Shown here: in pieces, positions 7,094 through 15,231 of the stretch
How the letters are laid out: each line of letters opens with the position of its first letter
Numbering within the stretch: position 1 is the stretch's first letter
NCBI RefSeq assembly: GCF_000613785.1
Contig: NZ_BAJQ01000021.1
Location: 1 to 43,576 of the forward strand
Direction of reading: 5' to 3'
Source: Segatella oulorum JCM 14966
GTDB lineage: Bacteria > Bacteroidota > Bacteroidia > Bacteroidales > Bacteroidaceae
DNA length: 43,576 nt
The notes under the pieces: generated by a model
Databases searched by the model: none
What the model saw: the letters and a program-made list of their open reading frames with translations, nothing else
Told to the model about the DNA's origin: nothing
Made by a program: the position numbers and the translations under genes

Positions 7094-8302
7094 CTATTTC
7101 TTTGGTGTGATTGTGGCATCGCCTTGGCCGCTGCCGCCGGGTTTATTTCCACCGGGATTACCCGAGCCGCTGCCGTTACCAGACCCGCCGTTACCAGACC
7201 CACCGCCGTTGTTACCAGAACCGCCGCCGTTACCGGACCCACCGCCGCTGTTGCCCGAACCACCATTACTAGACCCGCTGCCGTTACCAGACCCGCCATT
7301 GCCAGAGCCGTTGCCAGAACTGCCATTGCCTGAGCCATTACCGCCCGAACCACCGCCCTTCTTCCCGCCGTTCTTCGCCTTGGGCACTTCCGACTCCTTC
7401 ACCTGCACCAGCTTTTTCTTACTCACTTTTGCCCAAATGCCGGACGAACGGCCATCGATGGTCAGGCGATAGCATTTTGAAGCGCCCGAGCCGCGGCTCT
7501 CGCCCGAATAATGCAGGGCTTCGGGAGCTACGCCGAGCGTCTTGGCCAGCGCATCGAACAGCGGGGTGAGCATCTTGCGTTGGTCTTCGATTTTTGCCGC
7601 ATTGGCCTTCGCATTCGACGTTTCGCGCTGTTTGAGCAGCGTATGGCGGTTGTCCACCAACTGGTTGTAGCGGTTGATCAAGGCGGTGATGGCTGCCGAC
7701 GGCTCGAGGTCGTCCAACGAATCGATGCGGCGCACCACGGCGTCGATGGCCTTGTCGGTGACGCGGCGCAGGGCCTTCATGTCGTACAGCTTTTTGTCGC
7801 CGGCAAACCTGCCGCGGAAGGCCTCGTCGAACGCCTTGTTGTGGTCGCCGATGCGCTTCACGGCCCCCTCGGCATGCAGCACCTTCAGGGCTTTTGCGGC
7901 CTCCGTTTCGGCCAAATCGGCCAGCAGATTTTTCAGTCCGCCCGTCTCCTTGTCATAGTTCATCGTGGCCACGCCGGCATAGCGTTTCATGATTTCGCTG
8001 ACGCGTTTCGCCGCCTCCAGCTCTTCCGCCTCCTCGCTGTAGAGGCCCGCGTCCACGGCATGTTGCAGCGAATAATAGGCCTTGTCGCGTCGGTCGTCCA
8101 ACTCGCGCAGCTGCGCATTCATCGCGTTTCCCCGTTGCGGAAACACCGCCTCGTCCTCGGCCTTGAAGGCATCCTCCAACGGTTTCAACACAGCGGTTAA
8201 TTTTGCCACGTTCGCCTCCTTGGCCATGGTGAGCAAGTGGTCGGTGAACTGATAGTGCTCCAGGTGCTGGAGGTGTCCTTTTTTAACTGATTTGATGATC
8301 AT
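7094..8302 (-). CDS. DUF6261 family protein with Gly/Ser/Asn-rich tail
   Basis: A 402-aa protein with no signal peptide or membrane segment. Residues 1 to about 240 are alpha-helical and charged, starting MIIKSVKKGHLQHLEHYQFTDHLL, and fit my recollection of DUF6261, a Bacteroidetes family of unknown function. Residues about 250-300 (APEALHYSGESRGSGASKC...GIWAKVSKKKLV) form a small separate segment, and from about 310 to 395 the chain is almost only Gly, Ser and Asn in GNGSG / GGSGN repeats before a short Pro/Lys end. The gene is clearly richer in G+C than its neighbours (39 of 60 bases at 7801-7860), a sign of different origin or constraint. No promoter of the usual kind is visible; instead five palindromic 41-bp repeats lie just upstream. 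A structural or nucleic-acid-associated role is possible but nothing shows it. Confidence 0.75.
   Translation of the reverse strand: MIIKSVKKGHLQHLEHYQFTDHLLTMAKEANVAKLTAVLKPLEDAFKAEDEAVFPQRGNAMNAQLRELDDRRDKAYYSLQHAVDAGLYSEEAEELEAAKRVSEIMKRYAGVATMNYDKETGGLKNLLADLAETEAAKALKVLHAEGAVKRIGDHNKAFDEAFRGRFAGDKKLYDMKALRRVTDKAIDAVVRRIDSLDDLEPSAAITALINRYNQLVDNRHTLLKQRETSNAKANAAKIEDQRKMLTPLFDALAKTLGVAPEALHYSGESRGSGASKCYRLTIDGRSSGIWAKVSKKKLVQVKESEVPKAKNGGKKGGGSGGNGSGNGSSGNGSGNGGSGNGSGSSNGGSGNSGGGSGNGGGSGNNGGGSGNGGSGNGSGSGNPGGNKPGGSGQGDATITPKK
7110..7350. repeat. short in-gene repeats coding the Gly/Ser/Asn tail
   Basis: Variants of CCGTTACCAGACCCGCC recur many times on the plus strand within the 3' end of the DUF6261 gene, each encoding G-S-G-N type residues on the minus strand. 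Such arrays can gain or lose units in frame and alter tail length. The proline-rich plus-strand open frame over this stretch is only their complement. Confidence 0.75.
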
Positions 8303-8354
8303 AACTTTTAAATTTAAGTGAATAAAAAAAGTAATTAATTTATAAAATGGTGTG

Positions 8355-8534
8355 TTCGTCCATGGACGAAGCCTTGTTTTTTCTGTTTTCGGTTGTTCGT
8401 CCGTGGACGAACAGCGGTTTTTGTTATTTTTATGTGTTCGTCCATGGGCGAACGACTGTTTTTGTCGTTTTCCGCCTTTCGTCCGTGGACGAACCCTGTT
8501 TTTTATTGTTTTTGGTTGTTCGTCCGTGGACGAA
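8355..8534. repeat. five palindromes at an exact 41-bp period
   Basis: TTCGTCC(A/G)TGG(A/G)CGAA occurs at 8355-8370, 8396-8411, 8437-8452, 8478-8493 and 8519-8534: start-to-start distance 41 bp each time. The 25-nt spacers are T-rich and related to each other. Each copy can form a 7-bp stem with a CATG or CGTG loop followed by a T-run on the plus strand, resembling an intrinsic terminator. The one stem change (third copy, A to G) keeps pairing as G.U only on the plus strand. The array separates the lipoprotein gene's 3' end from the DUF6261 start. Confidence 0.9.
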
Positions 8535-8555
8535 CAATATCAATTAAAATAAAAT

Positions 8556-10163
8556 TTATTGGAATGGAACTGCACAGTAGCCCCCACCTTGATTACTCCA
8601 ATGTATCTGCCCATTAAATATAGGAGAAGGAGTCTCACTTGCATATGTAAGTCCACACATTATTGCATAACCAAAAAGATACACTTGACCTAAGGGAGTA
8701 TAGTTGTTGTCATTGTATCTGCTAGAAGTCCAATAGAGGCATTGATATCCAAAACTTTCAGGCTTATTACTTGTCCAGCCACATTCTCCGAATGCAGGCA
8801 AAAAGAAGTAATCTCCAATATTACTGGGTGCACCTGTATGGATTGTAAAGGTCCAGCCTCCTGTTGTTGAATTACGATAATCTGTCCCCATATATTGTTC
8901 CTTCATATTGGTTTCCGTAAATGTGGCAGGAACACTTCCACTTGCTTTTAATTCAGCCAAGATGACACTCTTCTTTTTTAGCCAAAGGCCTCCTACAGTT
9001 ACCAATCTTCCTTCATTTACATAAACCCCACCTCCAGAAGATACCCAGTGTGGGTCACCATTTTTAACATAATACAGGGCTTCATTGATATTGGGGAGAG
9101 TTTTAAAGAATGGCGTGGTAGCTTCATGGGTGCCGGTGTTTGTAGCGCCATGATATGGTGTAGATATAACATGGCTATCTGTGTAGGGATATATGGCATC
9201 AAAAGCCCTATAAGAATTATATATTTCACTACCAATTTCTTTTGGTGTGAGATTAGCCGTAACATCTCTAATCTTCCCCTCTGCACACGTAAACCCCGAC
9301 AGTGTCTTCGTAAAGCTTATTGCGGTATTGCTATTATCTTTTACTTCATAATCAATTGTTAAGTTGTACGTGCCAGGAGCAAGCACCATATAAGCACCAT
9401 TCACAGATAAATTTTCAGTTGTAGTGTTGAGGGTGAAAGGTGAAGCGCTACCCAAATTAAGTGTAATCGTTTTAGACGCGTTAGAGGGTGTTTTACCAAT
9501 GAGTGTGCCATCAGAGAAATTGTAATCGCCCGCAATATCTTTGTCGGCAGTAACCGTGATTTTAGTGACTTTGAGATTCGCACCAATAGAAGCGTTGGTA
9601 CATCGCGGCACAAAACACAAATAGCTGGCTTTATGTTCGAGGGTGAACTGATGGTCTCCACCGCCTCCTTGTGCGGTAGCTGTGCCACAATCACCAGCTA
9701 CACCAAGATGACTAAAGTCATTGGGATTGGTTTGTGTTTGCTGGTTAGCAATCCGCACGCTGTTTACATTGTTGCTTGTGCCCACATAGCGCACTTCGGG
9801 GTTGAACTTTTTATAGTATCCATCCCAATAGCTGGTGCGGAGTTTAAAGTTGGCTTGAGCCTTGTTGCTGGCTGTGGGGAACGTGGCGGGGTCGCTTTGG
9901 CGAAAGGTGCCTTGGTCGTTCTTCACCCAAATGCGGTCAGTAGGTTCCCAAAACACTTTGGCTGCTTTTCCACGCTCATGGGTTGCCGTGGTGCGCGTCT
10001 TCGCCGAAGCCGTTGTTTCGGGCTGGTAGCCTACGAAAGTCACCGTAGGCACATTGGTTGTGTCTTGCTGCGACTTGTTGCTTTGATTGGCATTGTCTTC
10101 GCTTGCACAAGAAGCAAAGAGTAATGCTGCAACGCATAAAAAACTTAGTTTCTTCATTTTCAT
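8556..10163 (-). CDS. fimbrillin-like surface lipoprotein
   Basis: About 535 aa from the chosen start. A type II signal peptide ends in LLFASC with the lipid-bearing Cys at residue 19. After a short Asn/Ser/Gln/Thr-rich linker come features of Bacteroidetes fimbrillin-like (Mfa-like) proteins: KVFWEPTDRIWVKNDQGTF, a beta-rich body, and EHKASYLCFVPRC. The C-terminal part (about 330-535) carries FFLPAFGECGWTS and YQCLYWTSSRYND and ends GGGYCAVPFQ. Expected on the outer membrane or as part of a fimbria; the partner is unknown. Possible starts are 10178 (which overlaps the stop of the small upstream gene), 10163 and 10157; 10163 is chosen because it gives the most normal signal peptide. Base composition is lower in G+C than the DUF6261 gene. 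Surface adhesin is the likeliest role. Confidence 0.75.
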   Translation of the reverse strand: MKMKKLSFLCVAALLFASCASEDNANQSNKSQQDTTNVPTVTFVGYQPETTASAKTRTTATHERGKAAKVFWEPTDRIWVKNDQGTFRQSDPATFPTASNKAQANFKLRTSYWDGYYKKFNPEVRYVGTSNNVNSVRIANQQTQTNPNDFSHLGVAGDCGTATAQGGGGDHQFTLEHKASYLCFVPRCTNASIGANLKVTKITVTADKDIAGDYNFSDGTLIGKTPSNASKTITLNLGSASPFTLNTTTENLSVNGAYMVLAPGTYNLTIDYEVKDNSNTAISFTKTLSGFTCAEGKIRDVTANLTPKEIGSEIYNSYRAFDAIYPYTDSHVISTPYHGATNTGTHEATTPFFKTLPNINEALYYVKNGDPHWVSSGGGVYVNEGRLVTVGGLWLKKKSVILAELKASGSVPATFTETNMKEQYMGTDYRNSTTGGWTFTIHTGAPSNIGDYFFLPAFGECGWTSNKPESFGYQCLYWTSSRYNDNNYTPLGQVYLFGYAIMCGLTYASETPSPIFNGQIHWSNQGGGYCAVPFQ

Positions 10164-10170
10164 TTCAGCT

Positions 10171-10392
10171 TTATTCATTAAATAAACTACTTGATGGGGC
10201 AGCGGGTGCTTCTTCCTCTTCGTCGTCCCAGTCGTCCCAATCGCCGTTGTGCTTTTTGGCGTCACCACCATCGCCACCATAACCAAGTTCACCTGCATTG
10301 CCGCTGGCTGCATCTAAAAGACTTTCAACTGCCATTGGATAAACTTTGCTTTCGGGCTTTATGTATGCCCGCTTTGTTGCTTGTTTCTTCAT
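10171..10392 (-). CDS. small acidic protein, conserved partner of fimbrillin-like lipoproteins
   Basis: A 73-aa protein. It starts with a basic segment (MKKQATKRAYIKPESKVYPM), then AVESLLDAASGNAGEL, a Gly-rich GYGGDGGD segment, and ends in a very acidic Trp/Asp/Glu stretch (WDDWDDEEEEA). There is no lipobox or clear secretion signal. From memory, small proteins with the same YxKPE...YPM..E.LL.ASG start occur in other Prevotella, often beside lipoproteins; this is recollection, not a search result. The stop codon region overlaps the first ATG of the lipoprotein frame (TTTAATGAATAA), suggesting translational coupling. The head-then-Gly layout resembles precursor peptides, but no modifying enzyme or transporter is nearby, so function is unknown. 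Confidence 0.7.
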   Translation of the reverse strand: MKKQATKRAYIKPESKVYPMAVESLLDAASGNAGELGYGGDGGDAKKHNGDWDDWDDEEEEAPAAPSSSLFNE

Positions 10393-10461
10393 TTTGTTAA
10401 AACTATTTTTTAATTGTGAGTTATTTTATCCTTGTTTTGCATACAAAATCCGTTCATTTAT

Positions 10462-10486
10462 GCATGCAAAAAGGGCATGCAAAAAG
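10462..10486. repeat. GCATGCAAAAAG direct repeat
   Basis: GCATGCAAAAAG at 10462-10473 and again at 10475-10486, one base apart. GCATGC is itself palindromic. The pair is 70-95 bp upstream of the small acidic gene, a position where it could be a regulator site; this is inference from position only. Confidence 0.55.
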
Positions 10487-10567
10487 TTTATGAAAAACTT
10501 CTTGCACACCCTTTGTTTATAAGTGATTATGTTGTATATTACGCGCGCGTAGGAGCGGACGTTAGAA

Positions 10568-10591
10568 TGTGTGTGTGTGTGTGTGTGTGTG
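10568..10591. repeat. (TG)12 microsatellite
   Basis: Twelve uninterrupted TG dinucleotides, long for a bacterial chromosome. It lies about 175 bp upstream of the small acidic gene and outside any gene. Such tracts change length by slippage and, when upstream of surface protein genes, can vary expression; no expression data are available here. Confidence 0.9.
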
Positions 10592-10902
10592 TTACACAAT
10601 TATTTGGATTGACCAAATAAAAAGGCATAAAAAAACAGGCAGAAGAAAAATTCTTTTGCGCTGCGAAGGTTGCCTTATGGTGTAAACTACTCATCACTTA
10701 ACGTTTTATTTTGTTGGCCGCAAAGTTAAATGTTTTTAGCGAAATGGCGAAATATTTTCGAAAAGAATTTCCTTTTGCGGTGTTTTCGATGTGCTAAACG
10801 GTGTGCTGAACTTGGTTCCGGCGGCATCGAACAACGATTTTGGGGTTGTGGCATCACCAAATTTTCGTTTGCGACATGGTGCCACCTTCTTATATTTTTT
10901 AC

Positions 10903-10910
10903 TACCTTTG
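10903..10910 (+). promoter_or_regulatory. -7 box of priA
   Basis: TACCTTTG, with its last base eight nt before the priA ATG (10918). The predicted leader is only about four bases. No good -33 element at the usual distance. Confidence 0.5.
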
Positions 10911-10917
10911 CTCGGCA

Positions 10918-13185
10918 ATGAAATATGTAGAAGTTGTTCTTCCCCTGCCTTTGGATGGCCTTTTCACCTATTCGTTGCCCGAAGAATGGGCGCAGCGGGT
11001 GGCTTGCGGCATGCGCGTGTTGGTGCCTTTTGGTAAGACGAAGCACCACATTGGCATCGTGTGGCACCTCACGGATGTGAAGCCCGACTATGAATTGAAG
11101 CCCATTCTCGAGGTGCTCGACGCGCAGCCGGTGCTCTTGAACCAGCAGATTCGCTTGTGGAATTGGATGGCCGACTACTATCTCTCGCCTTTGGGCGACA
11201 TCTATAAGGCTGCGCTTCCCTCGGGCATGAAGATAGAAGAGGGCTACAAACCCAAAATGGAGACCTATGTTGCGCTGGCTCCTGCGTTTCAAAACGAGCA
11301 GGCGTTGCACTTTGCACTGAATGCGTTGGCACGTGCCACGCAGCAACAAAGGGTGATGATGGCCTATCTTTCGCTGTCGCATTGGGATAGGCTTTCAGCC
11401 GCCATGCCGCAGCCTTCCGTCACGCCCATCACGCGCGATGAGCTGCTGAACGTGACGCATTGCAGTATGGCCACGCTCAAAGCACTGGTTGATCGCGGCT
11501 TTCTCACCCTTTATAAGCAGGAGGTGGGGCGACTGAACAGCGCGATAACGGCGACGGCTCCGCTACATTCGCTCAACGCAGCGCAGCAAAAAGCCTACGA
11601 CGAAATCAAGGAAACGTTTCAAACGCGGAACGTAACGTTGCTGCATGGTGTGACCTCGAGCGGCAAGACGGAGTTGTATATTCACCTCATCGAGCAAGCG
11701 ATTAAGGAGGGAAAGCAGGTGCTTTATCTTTTGCCCGAAATTGCCTTGACCGTGCAAATCACCAACCGTTTGAAGGCTGTTTTTGGTCAACGTCTCGGCA
11801 TTTATCATTCGAAATATAGCGATGCCGAGCGGGTTGAGATATGGAACAAACAGCTTTCCGCTGTGCCCTATGACATTGTGATTGGTGCACGCAGTGCAGT
11901 GTTCCTGCCTTTTCAGCGGTTGGGCTTGGTGATTGTCGACGAAGAACACGAGACGAGCTTTAAACAGCAAGAGCCTTCGCCGCGCTATCATGCGCGGAGT
12001 GCGGCCATCATCTTGGCCAATCAGTATGGGGCGAAGACGCTTTTGGGCACAGCTACGCCGTCGATGGAGAGCTATAACAACGCCATCAGTGGGAAATATG
12101 GGCTCGTCAGGCTGACAACGCGTTACCAAGACATTCAACTGCCGCAGATTGAGGTGGTGGATGTGAAGGATTTGAGGCGGCGAAAAATCATGAAAGGGCT
12201 TTTCTCGCCGCAACTGTTGCAAGCCATTGATGAGACGTTGGCTGAGGGAAATCAGGTGATTTTGTTTCAAAATCGCCGCGGATTTGCGCCGATGCTCACG
12301 TGTAAAGATTGCGGGTGGGTGCCCAAATGTGCCAACTGCGATGTTTCGCTCACCTATCATAAACAGCTCAATCAGCTCACTTGCCATTATTGTGGCTTCA
12401 CCTATACGGTGCCAACCCACTGCCCTGAATGTGGCAGTGAGCAGCTCACCACGCAAGGTTATGGCACCGAAAAGATTGAAGATGCCATTCAAAAGCTGTT
12501 CCCACAGGCTAAAATCGCGCGGATGGATTTAGACACCACGCGCACGAAGAACGCCTATGAGCGATTGATTAGCGATTTTTCGCAGGGCAAAACGAATATC
12601 CTCATCGGCACGCAAATGATTAGTAAAGGGCTTGATTTCGACCATGTGCAGGTGGTGGGTATCTTGGATGCCGACACGATGTTGAACTATCCCGACTTCC
12701 GTGCCTATGAGCATGCTTTCACGATGATGGCACAAGTGAGCGGACGTGCGGGGCGGAAGGGTCGGCAGGGGCGTGTGATTTTGCAAACGAAGATGCCCGA
12801 TTTGCCGCTGATCCAGCAAGTGGTGGCCCATGATTTCAACCATTTTAGCCACGATCTGTTGGAAGAGCGTGCGTTGTTTCATTATCCACCGTTCTATCAG
12901 TTGGTGTATGTCTTTTTGAAACACAACAAGAACGAAGTGGTCGAAACGGCTGCGGTGGAGATGGGAAGCCGACTGAAACAGCTCTTCGGCACGCGCGTTT
13001 TAGGCCCCGATAAGCCCGCTGTGGCGCGCGTGAAGACGATGCACATCCGCAAAATTGTGATTAAATTGGAGCGAAATCTCGACCCCAAAAAGGTGCGTGA
13101 AGCACTGCGGTGGGTGCAAAAACAAATGATGCAGGACAAACATTACGCTGCCCTGCACATTTATTATGACGTTGACCCGCTGTAA
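10918..13185 (+). CDS. priA: primosomal protein N', replication restart helicase
   Basis: A 756-aa superfamily 2 DNA helicase that recognises stalled forks and reloads the replisome. Seen in order: N-terminal DNA-binding domain beginning MKYVEVVLPLPLDGLFTYSLPE; Walker A in HGVTSSGKTELY (near 243); Walker B with VDEEHETSFKQQ (near 340); a zinc region with Cys pairs CKDC, CANC, CHYC and CPEC (about 461-515); then helicase motifs IGTQMISKGLDFDHV and SGRAGRKGRQGRVI. All eight zinc-binding Cys are present. The start is set by family alignment and by the -7 box just upstream; an in-frame ATG at 10840 would add 26 residues that do not fit the family. It stands alone and converges on the FadL-type gene. 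Confidence 0.96.
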   Translation: MKYVEVVLPLPLDGLFTYSLPEEWAQRVACGMRVLVPFGKTKHHIGIVWHLTDVKPDYELKPILEVLDAQPVLLNQQIRLWNWMADYYLSPLGDIYKAALPSGMKIEEGYKPKMETYVALAPAFQNEQALHFALNALARATQQQRVMMAYLSLSHWDRLSAAMPQPSVTPITRDELLNVTHCSMATLKALVDRGFLTLYKQEVGRLNSAITATAPLHSLNAAQQKAYDEIKETFQTRNVTLLHGVTSSGKTELYIHLIEQAIKEGKQVLYLLPEIALTVQITNRLKAVFGQRLGIYHSKYSDAERVEIWNKQLSAVPYDIVIGARSAVFLPFQRLGLVIVDEEHETSFKQQEPSPRYHARSAAIILANQYGAKTLLGTATPSMESYNNAISGKYGLVRLTTRYQDIQLPQIEVVDVKDLRRRKIMKGLFSPQLLQAIDETLAEGNQVILFQNRRGFAPMLTCKDCGWVPKCANCDVSLTYHKQLNQLTCHYCGFTYTVPTHCPECGSEQLTTQGYGTEKIEDAIQKLFPQAKIARMDLDTTRTKNAYERLISDFSQGKTNILIGTQMISKGLDFDHVQVVGILDADTMLNYPDFRAYEHAFTMMAQVSGRAGRKGRQGRVILQTKMPDLPLIQQVVAHDFNHFSHDLLEERALFHYPPFYQLVYVFLKHNKNEVVETAAVEMGSRLKQLFGTRVLGPDKPAVARVKTMHIRKIVIKLERNLDPKKVREALRWVQKQMMQDKHYAALHIYYDVDPL

Positions 13186-13216
13186 AAAGCGGCCATTTTA
13201 GTGAGCAATCAATATC

Positions 13217-13267
13217 GAATTACGCGGTAATTGCTATCATATTGCGCGATAATTCCTATCGAATTAC
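13217..13267. repeat. 22-bp degenerate tandem repeat
   Basis: Two full units, 13217-13238 and 13239-13260, and the start of a third. Both follow ANATTGCGCGGTAATTGCTATC with a few changes. It fills the gap between the convergent priA and FadL-type genes. A further unit of the same family lies at 22325-22346. Confidence 0.7.
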
Positions 13268-14787
13268 TTAGAAGTTAATATCTAACCCCGCCGCAAACAC
13301 GTTGTTATTGCGCGTGAAGTCGGCCTTATAGTTGCCGGCATCACCATTCACATGGCCGTAGAAGGTGTGGAAATAACCCAAGTTGAGGTTCATCTTCTCG
13401 CTCAGATGCAGGCAAACGCCCGCACCAACCGAGTTAGAATTGGCCACAAACGACTTGTCGTCCATGTATTCTTTCGTCAGACCATAGCTCGTGTTTTGCC
13501 AACCTGCACTCACGGTTAAGCACTGATTGACCTGGTATTCCGCACCCGCATTGTATTCAAGTGTGCCGCGTTTCAATTTCTTCTCACGGTGTCCGTAGCT
13601 GGTAGCGTGCTTATCGTCGAAGAAATGGAAACCCACATTGAGCTTTAAACGGTCGGTAGGCGTGTAGCCAACGCCCAAAGCTAAATAGGCAGGAATGTCA
13701 TTTGCAATGGTCTTCCCATCGGAAAACTCGCCGATTGCTTCATCCATTTTGTGGTCGAACTGCTGTTTGAGTAATTGCATACCACCTGAAATTGCAGGGT
13801 TAGTGAGAAGTGCTTGTGCTTGAGCGGGCGTGTAATGTGCCTCCGTAATGAGCATAGCGCCCAAGGTGGTGGGCAGGTTTCCAATGCTGGGTAATTGATT
13901 TACCGACTCGTTCTTTAAACGTATGCGCGTCTTAAACTCATATTTCGCAGCAAAATTCCATTTGCCTACTTTGTAATCAATGCCGATGATGGGAGTGAAA
14001 CCAATTCCCGTTTGGTCGCAGTTCAATTGAATGTCGGCCGAAGATGGTTTGGTTTTGTCGAGCATGGTGTAAAGTGGCACCTTTCCAACCTTGATGTTTC
14101 GCACGTAACCATAGTAGTTGCTCATGCATAAATGCCGCGAACGCCTGCAAAAGCGCTGAGCTCCGGGGTGATGCGATAGGCTGTACCGAGCGACAAACTG
14201 TAGTAATATTGGCGGCCACGCATGTAGCTTTCAAAAGCATAGGTTCCTTGGTTACCAAACTTGTTGGCCGAAGACAGCCCCAACACATTGCCTGTCGCAT
14301 GGTCTAAAGCTTGTGCCAACAGATTAACTCCTTGTGCAGTTTCGCCAACAACCTTCTCGAATGAACCTAAACCATTGTCGAAAGTGCATTTTCCACCGCC
14401 TCCTGTTACGCCAAACATCGCCTGGAAAGAAAACTTGTTCCAGTTGTATGCCGCTTGAATCGAAGGAATAACGGGGGCAAAAGCCTTGCCTTCGAACGTT
14501 CTTTCCGTAGAAGGATTTTGCTGGTTGCGTGCGAAAAGGGGATACGAATTCTTAATCGTTCGGCTTTGAAAGGCCAGCTGCCAGTTGAACGACAAGTGCC
14601 AACCCGGTGACAAGAAAGCCACACCTGCGGGGTTAGCATAAACACCATCGATGCCAATGGCTGCGTCTCTGCTCAGCATGCGGTCAAAGGCTGCATTTTG
14701 ATTGGTGTTGGTTAATAACCCGCCTGCAAAGGTTTGTTGCGACAACACCATTGCAGTGCTTATGAAAACGAATTTTAATTTATTCAT
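13268..14787 (-). CDS. OmpP1/FadL/TodX-type outer membrane protein (frameshifted in this sequence)
   Basis: An outer membrane beta-barrel of the FadL-like family, which passes hydrophobic compounds. Seen: signal peptide (MNKLKFVFISTAMVLSQQTFA), the family's early GGLLTNTNQNAAFDRMLSRDA and GVYANPAGVAFL motif, a long run of alternating beta strands, and a C-terminal strand ending in Phe (VFAAGLDINF). The frame breaks at 14122-14125, where GIYA-stop and MSNYYGYVRN overlap as ATGA. One missing A would restore GVRGIYAMSNYYG and give about 506 aa, normal for the family, so this is one gene and not a coupled pair. The start is moved to 14787 because the upstream in-frame start at 14817 lies inside the promoter's -7 box. 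Confidence 0.85.
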
Positions 14788-14814
14788 CTTTAAAATTACT
14801 AATAAAAATCTCCG

Positions 14815-14822
14815 CAAAGGTA
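14815..14822 (-). promoter_or_regulatory. -7 box of the FadL-type gene
   Basis: TACCTTTG on the minus strand, predicted transcript start near 14811 and 24-nt leader to the ATG at 14787. It overlaps the apparent upstream start at 14817, which argues against that start. No -33 element is clear. Confidence 0.5.
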
Positions 14823-15231
14823 TTTCTATTGCTCTAAAATGCTACTATTTCGCGATATTATTTAAATAGCCTTAACATTCAAGCGCCTGTTTCATGCACA
14901 AGAGTGTTATTTTGTGCAGCTTTCCGACGGTTTTTCTTTCTTGTTTTAAAGAGTAAGTTCTGCACTTTCCATTGTTTCTGATGGTGGGGCCGTGTGTATC
15001 ATGAAGATGAAAAGTGGGGTAGTGCGGGCTTTTGTTACTTCAAGAGCACACCGGTAATGACACCTTATTATATATAGGGTATCTCATAGCCAATGATGAC
15101 ATATACACTTAGCGCGCCAACCAATAATTATGATGCTATGGGTTGGCGTGCATCGTTATCCTCAATGCCCACTCTTTGTGAGCAATCTCATGCGATGGCG
15201 CGCACATGCAAAGCACCATCGCTTGCAAACG
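14823..15231. other. intergenic region with two hairpins
   Basis: No gene seen. A hairpin with 11-bp arms, 15112-15122 (GCGCGCCAACC) and 15141-15151, has one G.U pair on the plus strand. A second potential stem GCGATGG / CCATCGC lies near 15192-15222 downstream of the M23 gene and could take part in its termination. Confidence 0.5.

Larger units (their letters stand above)
10393..10917. other. intergenic region between divergent genes
   Basis: Holds, from left to right, the upstream region of the small acidic gene, a 12-nt direct repeat (10462-10486), a (TG)12 run (10568-10591) and the priA promoter. No additional coding region is convincing. No standard TAnnTTTG box is obvious for the minus-strand gene. 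Confidence 0.6.

Noticed and set aside
7044..7472. Proline-rich plus-strand open frame
   Set aside because: It is the exact complement of the Gly/Ser/Asn tail of the DUF6261 gene.
8355..8534. CRISPR array
   Set aside because: The repeats are 16-nt palindromes, the spacers are related T-rich sequences and not unique, and no cas gene is present.
8347..8617. Three overlapping plus-strand frames encoding VRPWTN/VRGRT repeats
   Set aside because: They arise because the 41-bp repeat is open in all three frames; no start signal or homology supports translation.
10178..10313. Long N-terminal extension of the fimbrillin-like lipoprotein
   Set aside because: The open frame extends upstream through the small acidic gene in another frame, but the signal peptide with lipobox begins at 10163 or 10157, so the extension is not translated.
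13268..14817. FadL-type protein as two genes overlapping by ATGA
   Set aside because: Both halves align end to end with one beta-barrel family; a single missing A explains the split.
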